5,373 nucleotides of DNA from Gammaproteobacteria bacterium (GTDB lineage: Bacteria; Pseudomonadota; Gammaproteobacteria; Steroidobacterales; BM003). This document shows positions 1 through 5,285 of this stretch, in pieces. The stretch spans positions 1 through 5,373 of the forward strand of contig JAPHSC010000302.1 in assembly GCA_026193125.1 (NCBI GenBank), read 5' to 3'. Position 1 is the stretch's first letter. Every line of letters starts with the position of its first letter. The notes under the pieces were generated by a model that was given only the letters and a program-made list of their open reading frames with translations, made no database searches and was not told where the DNA came from. A program made the translations under genes and the position numbers.

Positions 1-1015
1 ATACAATATTATCAGCACAGTTCACGCTGATATCCGCCACATCCGCACCGGCGATGATACCGCTGCCATTGGTGACGGTGCAGGTCTGGCCATCGGGCTG
101 GACGCTGACGGTCACGGCATACGCGCTACCATCATCCAGTGCCGTGGCGAAGGCGTTGGGACCATTGGAGCTCACTATCAAATCGTCCCCGCCATTGTTC
201 TGCAGACGCATACTTCCGGTAAGACCACTCACTGTGATCCTCACAAAGTAGGTCGGCACCACGTTATCAACACAGGTCACGCCGACATTACTGACATTCG
301 CCCCTGAGACTGTCCCGCTTGCATTGCTGACGGTGCAGGTCTGACCATCGGGCTGCGCGCTAACCGTGACGGCATAGGTGCTGCCATCAATCAATGCTGT
401 GGAAAAAGCAAACGGCCCGTCGGCTGCAATCGGCAGGTCATCCGCCCCATTGTTCTGCAAGGTGGCGTTTCCTGTGAGTCCGCTGACCGTGCCGCCCACC
501 GTGTAGGTCGGTACTACGATGGCGCTGCAGCTCACACTGACGTTGATCACATTGGCACCCGAGATTGTACCTGCGCCATTGCTCACGATGCACAACTGGC
601 CTGCGGGCTGACTGCTGACAGTAACCGCGTAGGCCGCGCCATCAGCCATGGCCGTGGCGAAGGAAAACGACCCAATTGCATTAACGATCAAATCGTCGGC
701 GCCATTATTTTGCAGGGTCATGCTGCCGCTAAGTCCGCCTACAGAGCCACCGACCGTGTAGGTCTGCGCAACATCATCCACGCAATTGACGCTTACATCG
801 CTCACATCGGCGGCATCGATCGTGCCGGAACCGTTGGTGACGCTGCAGGTCTGACCGGCGGGCTGGGCGCTGACGGTGACCGCATAATCATCCCCATCGG
901 TCACGGGGATGGCGAACTCGAACGCGCCGTCCCCAGCAATCGCCAGGTCGTCGCCTGCGTTGTTTTGCAGGGTCAGGTCTCCAGTTAGTCCGCTTACCGT
1001 GCCGCCAACCGCATA
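1..1015 (-). repeat. Four tandem 255-bp (85-aa) coding repeats
   Basis: Unit boundaries, taken at the first Tyr of each unit, are 1015-761, 760-506, 505-251 and 250 to the left edge (83 of 85 codons visible). The period is exactly 255 bp three times over, with no indels. Shared features per unit are: Y-x-V at the start, S-G-L-T-G or a close variant, L-Q-N-N, D-D-L, D-G before Y-A-V-T-V-S, Q-P-x-G-Q with Cys at unit position 57, and a second Cys at position 78. Units 3 and 4 share the QPDGQTCTV version and are about 60% identical by eye; units 1 and 2 have QPAGQ. The two Cys per unit could form an intradomain disulfide after export (inference). Unit 4 departs at its start, with Arg-Ile replacing the Gly-Gly of units 1-3. 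Confidence 0.93.
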
Positions 1016-1390
1016 GCTCAACAACTGCTTGCTCACGATTACCGTATACGTCTGCGTTCTCATTTTATCGGGTGACAGAACCACGACCTTGATCGTGTTC
1101 GTCAACGCAGCAAGCTGCAGGGTGATACTGCCGCCGTCGGATTCCACCAGTATGCCGTTGACCGTAACCGTGGCACCCTGGTGAGTGCTGGCGACTTCCA
1201 CGGTGATCGAATCGGTACCAGGTGGAATGGTCGCCACGTAATCGAAGGTGGAGGAAGAGAAAGCCGGTTCGAGTTGGTAGCCTGTGATGCCCAAGTCCGC
1301 AAGATATGCGGCGGTCGCATCGGGGTCATACGAATCGCAACCGGACAGCAACACAAGAAGTAACAATACCAACCTGGCTAACCTGGTCAT
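1..1390 (-). CDS. Repeat-containing lipoprotein with N-terminal cadherin-like domain (partial, C-terminus beyond left edge)
   Basis: The frame is open for 463 codons from the ATG at 1388-1390 to the left edge, so only the N-terminal part is seen. Residues 1-18 form a lipoprotein signal: MTRLAR, a Leu/Val-rich core, then lipobox L-S-G-C with Cys18 as the lipidation site. Residues about 27-121 resemble the cadherin-like beta-sandwich family: the L-x-P-A-F motif at 40-44, D-Y at 50-51, a V-T-V-N-G strand turn, and an ending Y-T-V-I-V. From residue 126 there are four tandem 85-residue units, the last nearly complete at the edge. The protein is probably an envelope- or surface-anchored beta-sandwich stalk; binding partner and any catalytic C-terminal domain are unknown. 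An AGGAG lies 7 nt before the ATG and supports this start. It is co-oriented with the PLD gene but 531 bp away, so it is probably transcribed separately. The frame and repeats make the gene very likely; function is not assigned. Confidence 0.88.
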   Translation of the reverse strand, partial: MTRLARLVLLLLVLLSGCDSYDPDATAAYLADLGITGYQLEPAFSSSTFDYVATIPPGTDSITVEVASTHQGATVTVNGILVESDGGSITLQLAALTNTIKVVVLSPDKMRTQTYTVIVSKQLLSYAVGGTVSGLTGDLTLQNNAGDDLAIAGDGAFEFAIPVTDGDDYAVTVSAQPAGQTCSVTNGSGTIDAADVSDVSVNCVDDVAQTYTVGGSVGGLSGSMTLQNNGADDLIVNAIGSFSFATAMADGAAYAVTVSSQPAGQLCIVSNGAGTISGANVINVSVSCSAIVVPTYTVGGTVSGLTGNATLQNNGADDLPIAADGPFAFSTALIDGSTYAVTVSAQPDGQTCTVSNASGTVSGANVSNVGVTCVDNVVPTYFVRITVSGLTGSMRLQNNGGDDLIVSSNGPNAFATALDDGSAYAVTVSVQPDGQTCTVTNGSGIIAGADVADISVNCADNIV

Positions 1391-1397
1391 AACCTTT

Positions 1398-1402
1398 CTC
1401 CT
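1398..1402 (-). promoter_or_regulatory. Shine-Dalgarno site of the repeat lipoprotein gene
   Basis: On the minus strand the sequence AGGAGAAAGGTT runs straight into the ATG. The AGGAG core is 7 nt from the start codon, near-ideal spacing. It fixes the start and places the lipobox Cys at residue 18. A perfect TTGACA lies further upstream (minus strand, 1468-1473), but the nearest -10-like box (TGCAAT, 1441-1446) is 21 nt away, too far for a standard sigma-70 promoter, so I do not call a promoter. Confidence 0.75.
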
Positions 1403-1738
1403 GTTTCCCTCAATGGAACCCACAAACAAACCAGACCCGGATTGCAGGCTGTGTGATTTCAAGGAATGTCAAAACAGGTGAACGATGTTCAAACGGGTTT
1501 GCAGCTACCACGCGCCTGAAGAAGGTCAGATTTTCTTGCCGGTTTTTGCACGCTCCCTAGCGCGGCGGCTTTCTTAGTGTTTGATATGTCTATAACAGAA
1601 TTTCCGCCGAAACCAGTTCGTAATTGCCGCAAAAACATGGAGCGAATCCAGACTGGAATGTGTCTTGCAAAAGTTACTCTCGCAAATAGTGCATCCCCTG
1701 CCTTGTCGAAGATCGCGACGCGAGCGAGAGAGATGTTC

Positions 1739-1754
1739 TGAAGTTGGAACTTCA
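1739..1754. repeat. Perfect 7-bp inverted repeat with 2-nt centre
   Basis: The sequence TGAAGTTGGAACTTCA has arms TGAAGTT and AACTTCA around GG. The symmetric arms and very short centre suit a dimeric regulator's binding site better than an RNA hairpin, because a 2-nt loop is strained. It is 349 bp upstream of the lipoprotein start, far for an operator of that gene. No regulator is identified. Confidence 0.4.
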
Positions 1755-1794
1755 AATGACAGACAAAGGGAGTGTGCGTCCAAACAGAATCACT

Positions 1795-1805
1795 TCACCA
1801 GGTGA
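1795..1805. repeat. Short inverted repeat TCACC-A-GGTGA
   Basis: Perfect 5-bp arms surround a single central base. It shares the GGTGA word with the elements at 1903-1915 and 5300-5312 but is shorter and lacks their CAGG core. It may be a coincidence or a remnant of the same dispersed motif. Confidence 0.25.
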
Positions 1806-1902
1806 CATAATCCTGCTGATGGCACAAATCTAGAAAAGGTAAAGCGCGGGTACTCTTCGCGAGGCAGCACCGGCTCCGATGTTTTTGCGCAAATGCAATT
1901 GG

Positions 1903-1915
1903 GGTGCCTGCCACC
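1903..1915. repeat. GGTG...CACC element just past the PLD gene stop
   Basis: The sequence GGTGCCTGCCACC starts 7 nt beyond the PLD stop codon and has 4-bp complementary ends. Its complement GGTGGCAGGCACC resembles the complement of the element at 5300-5312, GGTGACAGGTGCC (10 of 13 positions equal). Both copies sit just after a gene end, as small dispersed extragenic palindromes often do. It is too short, and lacks a T-run, to be called a terminator. Confidence 0.3.
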
Positions 1916-1921
1916 AGGGAC

Positions 1922-3451
1922 TTACATTTCCTCATCGATGGGCAACAGTCCGATAAACCAGTCCTCAAGGCGCTCTACCTGCGAATCGGCAGGCGGCGCG
2001 TTCAGCACCACGTCCTCACCATGCCATCGCAGACTGCCGTCCTCGGACATCCTCACCGACCAGGCGTTACGCGGCTCGAAGTCCGCAGCGAGCATTTCGC
2101 GCAGCGCCTGGTTCAGGGGCTCGCTGTCGATGATCAACCCAACCTCGGTGTTGATCTTGAGCGAACGCGGGTCCAGGTTGCAGCTACCCACAAAGACGCG
2201 GTCATCGTCGATGACCAGTATCTTGGCGTGCAGACCCAGGCGCTTGTCCTGCACCGGCTCTTGCATGTACAGCGGCCGGTCGACCGCATCGACGCGCATC
2301 TCGTACAGGTCTGCACCGTGGGACAACAGCTGCTCCATGTGACCGCGGTAGGCACTATGAGCCGCAAGGTGGTTGTTCGAGCGCAATGAGTTAGTGAGGA
2401 TGCGCACATTCACTCCGCGCTTCTCGGCACGCTCGATTGCGCCCTCAAGTTCGGGCGTGGGGATCAGGTAGGCCGACACCAGGATCACTTCCGTGTCGGC
2501 GTCGTCAATCAGCGCCATCAGTGCCGCGGCCAACTGGTTTGGCTCCTCCTCCTCGGCAGCCGGGTTGTCACGGGCCGGAGTATCAGAAAAGAATACCGAG
2601 TTGCCAGGATGGGCATTAGTTGCGGTGATAACCCACAAGGCTTCCAGGGCAAGCGGATCGCGTGGTACAGCAGGTGGCGTATTGGCGGCCAGGTAGTCAC
2701 GCATGTCCTGCAAATTCGGGGCGCCCTCGCGCGGCTTTATGATCTCGTGCACCGGGAAGGCCCAGCCGCTGTTCCAGTACTTGTCGAAATGGTGCACCAC
2801 GCCCTGCACGCCCGCGCCTACCGTGAGCACTTCCATGTCACGGAAGTTGAAGGCCTCGTCGTAGCCGAAATACTCATCGCCGAGATTGCGCCCGCCTATG
2901 ATGGCCGTCTGACCGTCTACCACCAGCGCCTTGTTATGCATGCGGTGATTCACCCGGGAGAAATCGCCAAGGTTGAATAACTGACGCAGCAGCACACTAT
3001 CCTGACGATGCCGATAGGGGTTATAGATGCGGTACTCGATGTTGGGATGTTCATCCATGGCATGCAGCGCCAGGTCCTCGTGCATGGTGAAGGAGTCATC
3101 CAGCATAACCCTGACACGCACGCCGCGATCCGCGGCAGCCAGCAGCCCCGAAAGAATCTGCAGGCCGCTGCGGTCAGGTTTCCACAGGAAGGTTTCCATG
3201 TCGATGGAGACAGTGGCGCTGTCGATGGCCCGCAGGCGCCAATCCAGGGCTTCCTCGCCCTCGTTAAGCACGTGATACCAATCAGCAGGGTGGGCGTTGA
3301 CAATATGGTGCCAGAAGTTGGTCTCTGCCGCAGGCAGCGCATCCTCCTCGGGCAACACGACCGGAGCCAGGGTAGTGCAGCCTGCCAGGCCGCTCCCGAC
3401 CAGGCAGGACAACAGCAATACGCATGCGAGGCGGTTCATGGTTTCGGTCAT
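1922..3451 (-). CDS. ClsC-like phospholipase D family lipoprotein (putative cardiolipin synthase)
   Basis: This 509-residue protein has two PLD/HKD motifs, the signature of enzymes that transfer phosphatidyl groups through a phospho-histidine intermediate. HKD1 is H172-x-K174-x4-D179 followed by GGRN at 186-189; HKD2 is H408-x-K410-x4-D415 followed by G-S-x-N at 422-425. Both are intact, so activity is expected. The blocks around them (D-F-S-R-x-N-x-R-M-H-N-K; G-D-E-Y-F; L-T-N-S-L; N-x-D-P-R-S-x-x-x-N-T-E) match E. coli ClsC (YmdC) as I remember it. ClsC makes cardiolipin using phosphatidylethanolamine as donor to phosphatidylglycerol; a plain phospholipase is also possible. A signal with lipobox L-A-G-C puts the lipidated Cys at residue 25, so it should act from the periplasmic face of a membrane. 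An acidic insert with AAEEEEP lies near 298-304, between the halves. The start is uncertain: Met1 has a weak GAGGGA 12 nt upstream, while Met5 (3437-3439) gives a more typical signal peptide but no Shine-Dalgarno site. No YmdB-like partner gene is visible; a TolB/TPR gene is divergent. Confidence 0.95.
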   Translation of the reverse strand: MTETMNRLACVLLLSCLVGSGLAGCTTLAPVVLPEEDALPAAETNFWHHIVNAHPADWYHVLNEGEEALDWRLRAIDSATVSIDMETFLWKPDRSGLQILSGLLAAADRGVRVRVMLDDSFTMHEDLALHAMDEHPNIEYRIYNPYRHRQDSVLLRQLFNLGDFSRVNHRMHNKALVVDGQTAIIGGRNLGDEYFGYDEAFNFRDMEVLTVGAGVQGVVHHFDKYWNSGWAFPVHEIIKPREGAPNLQDMRDYLAANTPPAVPRDPLALEALWVITATNAHPGNSVFFSDTPARDNPAAEEEEPNQLAAALMALIDDADTEVILVSAYLIPTPELEGAIERAEKRGVNVRILTNSLRSNNHLAAHSAYRGHMEQLLSHGADLYEMRVDAVDRPLYMQEPVQDKRLGLHAKILVIDDDRVFVGSCNLDPRSLKINTEVGLIIDSEPLNQALREMLAADFEPRNAWSVRMSEDGSLRWHGEDVVLNAPPADSQVERLEDWFIGLLPIDEEM

Positions 3452-3617
3452 GACTTTAGCCGGTCCCTCAACTATATCCTGACGGCATTATTGCCGAAAG
3501 ATTGACCTCAAGTCACGATCACAACCCAGGTACCAATGGGGCATACTAACTCGCGCTGTCGACAACGCAGTCAAATTGTCCCATCATTGCCAGCGACAAC
3601 CGGGATTTAAAAAAACG
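3452..3617. promoter_or_regulatory. Divergent intergenic region between the PLD and TolB/TPR genes
   Basis: The 166 bp between the two start codons must hold the promoters of both genes if each is transcribed from its own start. I find no pair of -35/-10 boxes good enough to call on either strand. The best minus-strand -10, TATAGT (3471-3476), has no matching -35 and would leave a leader of only about 12 nt. A TTGACC at 3503-3508 on the plus strand likewise lacks a partner at normal spacing. The region contains a perfect dyad at 3483-3496. Confidence 0.5.
3483..3496. promoter_or_regulatory. Perfect dyad CGGCA-TTAT-TGCCG in the divergent region
   Basis: Five-base arms surround a 4-nt AT centre. 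It lies 31 bp upstream of the PLD start and 121 bp upstream of the TolB/TPR start, where a repressor of the PLD gene, or a shared operator, would sit. No regulator family is recognised from the arms, and a 14-bp dyad can occur by chance. Confidence 0.3.
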
Positions 3618-5285
3618 ATGTCTTTTTTCGCCGAGCTCAAGCGCCGTAACGTATTCAAGGTCAGCATCGCCTATGTCGTTGTGGCGTGGATTGTCTTGCA
3701 GGTCTCGGATGTCATCCTGGGCAACATCAACGCGCCGGACTGGGTATTCAGCGTCATTATGTTGCTGGTCGGTATCGGCTTTCCGCTGGTACTGGTGTTT
3801 GCCTGGGCTTTTGACCTGACTCCGGACGGGCTTAAGCGCACCGAGGCGAGAGAAACGCCCGCGGCTGCCGCTACGCCCGTCGCTTCCGAGGAGCCCAAGC
3901 CGGCTGATAAGCACGCGCCGGCAAGCGCGTCTGTCGCGGTGCTGCCATTCGTGAATATGAGCGGTAATAAAGAAAACGAGTACTTCTCCGATGGCTTGTC
4001 CGAGGAGTTACTAAATATGCTGGCCAAGGTCAGCGAATTGAAAGTCGCTGCCAGGACCTCCTCGTTTCATTTCAAGGGACATACCGGCGACATCGCCGAG
4101 GTGGCAAAACGCCTGGGCGTGGCGACGGTGCTGGAAGGCAGTGTGCGCCAATCCGGCGCCAAGGTGAGAATCACTGCGCAGCTGATCAATGCCGGTGACG
4201 GTTACCACCTGTGGTCAGAGGCTTTTGATCGCGAGCTGACCGACATCTTTGCCGTGCAGGACGAGATCGCCAGCGCCGTGGTCAAGGCGCTCAAGGGTAA
4301 ACTGCTCGGCGAGGAAACCGCGAAGATCAACAGCGGCGGCACCACCAACTCGGAAGCCTACAAGGCCTACCTGAAGGGGCTGCATTATCACAACCGGGGT
4401 TCGGATGAAGCGGCGGTCAACAGTGCGGTGGCGGCCTACCGGCGTGCCATCGAACTGGATCCGGACTACGCCAATGCCTATGCCGGCCTGGCGGACTCGC
4501 TGGATCAATTGGCCAGGAATAATTTTGCGGACCTGGACCAGGTGGTCAGCCAGGCCGAAGACGCTGCCAGGAAGTCCATAGCGCTCGCGCCCGAACTGGC
4601 GGACGGTTACCAGGTCCTCGCCAACATCACCTTCGCCTATAAGCTGGATCTGGCCGCCTCGCGCAAGGCTATTGGAACCGCCATGGCGCTGGACCCGGGT
4701 AATGTGGGCGTGCAGATTGAATACTCACATATTTGTATGAATACCGGTGACATTGAGGCCGCCCTGGCCGCTGCGAGAAAAGCACAGGAACTGGATCCCA
4801 TCTCGACCTTTGCCAACCAGTCGCTGGGCCACGCCCTGTATTTTTCCCGTCGCTACGAGGAGGCTATCCGGGCATGTCGCCACACACTCGAGCTGGACCC
4901 CCATTACCCCAGGCCGCGTTACGGTATCGCCATGAGCCAGTATATGCTGGGAGATGCACAAGCCGCCGCCCTTGAGGTGGCCAAGGAACCGCTGGACTGG
5001 ATGCGTTTTTCAGGGCTGGCAATTCTCGAGCGCAAGCTGGGCAACATCGAGGAAGCCGATGCCGCCATGGCTATGCTGCTGGCAGGCTATCGCGACAACG
5101 GCCTGTATCAGCAGGCCCAGGTCCATGCCCAGTGGGGAAACATCGACCAGGCATTTGACGCCCTCTACCGGGCGCGGGATATAGGTGATCCGGGCGTGAG
5201 TCAGATTGTGGTCGACCCCCTGATGGACCCGTTACGTGACGATCCGCGATTCACCAAGTTGATGACCGAGGTCGGATTCATCTAG
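3618..5285 (+). CDS. Membrane-anchored TolB-like/TPR protein
   Basis: This 555-residue protein starts at the ATG at 3618, because the N-terminus MSFFAELKRRNVFKV is the conserved beginning of this family; an in-frame TTG at 3576 would add 14 atypical residues. Hydrophobic segments at about 15-34 and 43-65 look like two membrane helices, followed by D-L-T-P-D-G-L-K-R (66-74) and an Ala/Pro-rich linker (75-103). Residues about 104-230 are a TolB-like domain: S-V-A-V-L-P-F-V-N-M-S-G (105-116), Y-F-S-D-G-L-S-E-E-L (122-131), V-A-A-R-T-S-S-F (143-150), L-E-G-S-V-R (172-177), Y-H-L-W-S-E (196-201), F-A-V-Q-D-E-I (211-217). From about 246 onward there are around six TPR-type helical pairs, several ending in the E-L-D-P or A-L-D-P typical of TPRs, and the family ending with D-D-P-R-F. 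Relatives often carry an adenylate cyclase or DNA-binding domain in front; none is present here. It is probably an inner-membrane scaffold whose TPRs bind a partner; substrate and partner are unknown. The ribosome binding site is weak (GGGA about 12 nt upstream). Confidence 0.95.
   Translation: MSFFAELKRRNVFKVSIAYVVVAWIVLQVSDVILGNINAPDWVFSVIMLLVGIGFPLVLVFAWAFDLTPDGLKRTEARETPAAAATPVASEEPKPADKHAPASASVAVLPFVNMSGNKENEYFSDGLSEELLNMLAKVSELKVAARTSSFHFKGHTGDIAEVAKRLGVATVLEGSVRQSGAKVRITAQLINAGDGYHLWSEAFDRELTDIFAVQDEIASAVVKALKGKLLGEETAKINSGGTTNSEAYKAYLKGLHYHNRGSDEAAVNSAVAAYRRAIELDPDYANAYAGLADSLDQLARNNFADLDQVVSQAEDAARKSIALAPELADGYQVLANITFAYKLDLAASRKAIGTAMALDPGNVGVQIEYSHICMNTGDIEAALAAARKAQELDPISTFANQSLGHALYFSRRYEEAIRACRHTLELDPHYPRPRYGIAMSQYMLGDAQAAALEVAKEPLDWMRFSGLAILERKLGNIEEADAAMAMLLAGYRDNGLYQQAQVHAQWGNIDQAFDALYRARDIGDPGVSQIVVDPLMDPLRDDPRFTKLMTEVGFI

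Larger units (their letters stand above)
1391..1921. other. 531-bp intergenic gap with no convincing gene
   Basis: This stretch lies between the stop of the PLD gene and the start of the repeat lipoprotein gene, both on the minus strand. GC over 1501-1860 is about 49% by hand count, against about 60% over 4201-4320 in the TPR gene. Two overlapping minus-strand open frames (about 88 and 69 codons, within 1489-1783) begin with TTG, lack a clear ribosome binding site and resemble no family I know. The gap holds dyads at 1739-1754, 1795-1805 and 1884-1893 (TTTGCGCAAA) and a GGTG/CACC element at 1903-1915. I see no tRNA and no GC-rich hairpin followed by a T-run that would be a clear terminator. 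Parts could be a degraded gene, a long 5' leader or a small RNA; none of these can be settled by reading. Confidence 0.6.

Noticed and set aside
54..251. Plus-strand open frame opposite the lipoprotein repeats
   Set aside because: The minus-strand frame shows a strict 85-residue repeat with conserved Cys and a proper start; the plus-strand frame is its shadow.
1..1015. The 255-bp periodic sequence as a CRISPR or noncoding satellite array
   Set aside because: The period is a whole number of codons, the frame stays open throughout, and conservation follows the protein motifs, so it is a coding repeat.
1441..1473. Perfect TTGACA plus TGCAAT as a promoter for the repeat lipoprotein
   Set aside because: The spacer is 21 nt, longer than sigma-70 promoters tolerate well, and the -10 matches only four of six positions.
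1489..1783. Two overlapping minus-strand open frames in the gap (about 88 and 69 codons)
   Set aside because: Both need TTG starts, have no clear ribosome binding site, overlap each other in different frames and show no recognisable motif or hydrophobic pattern.
1904..2389. Plus-strand open frame of 161 codons opposite the PLD gene
   Set aside because: It lies antisense to the intact HKD2 half of a clear enzyme gene and its protein has no family features; it follows from high-GC codon use.
3471..3476. TATAGT as a -10 box for the PLD gene
   Set aside because: No acceptable -35 lies 16-18 nt upstream, and transcription would start only about 12 nt from the ATG, inside the presumed ribosome binding site.
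3008..3505. Plus-strand open frame of 165 codons opposite the PLD gene N-terminus
   Set aside because: It is antisense to the signal peptide and HKD1-side region of the PLD gene, with no motif or family resemblance of its own.
3546..4027. Minus-strand open frames opposite the start of the TolB/TPR gene
   Set aside because: They are antisense to a conserved family N-terminus and TolB-like domain, and are low-complexity in composition.
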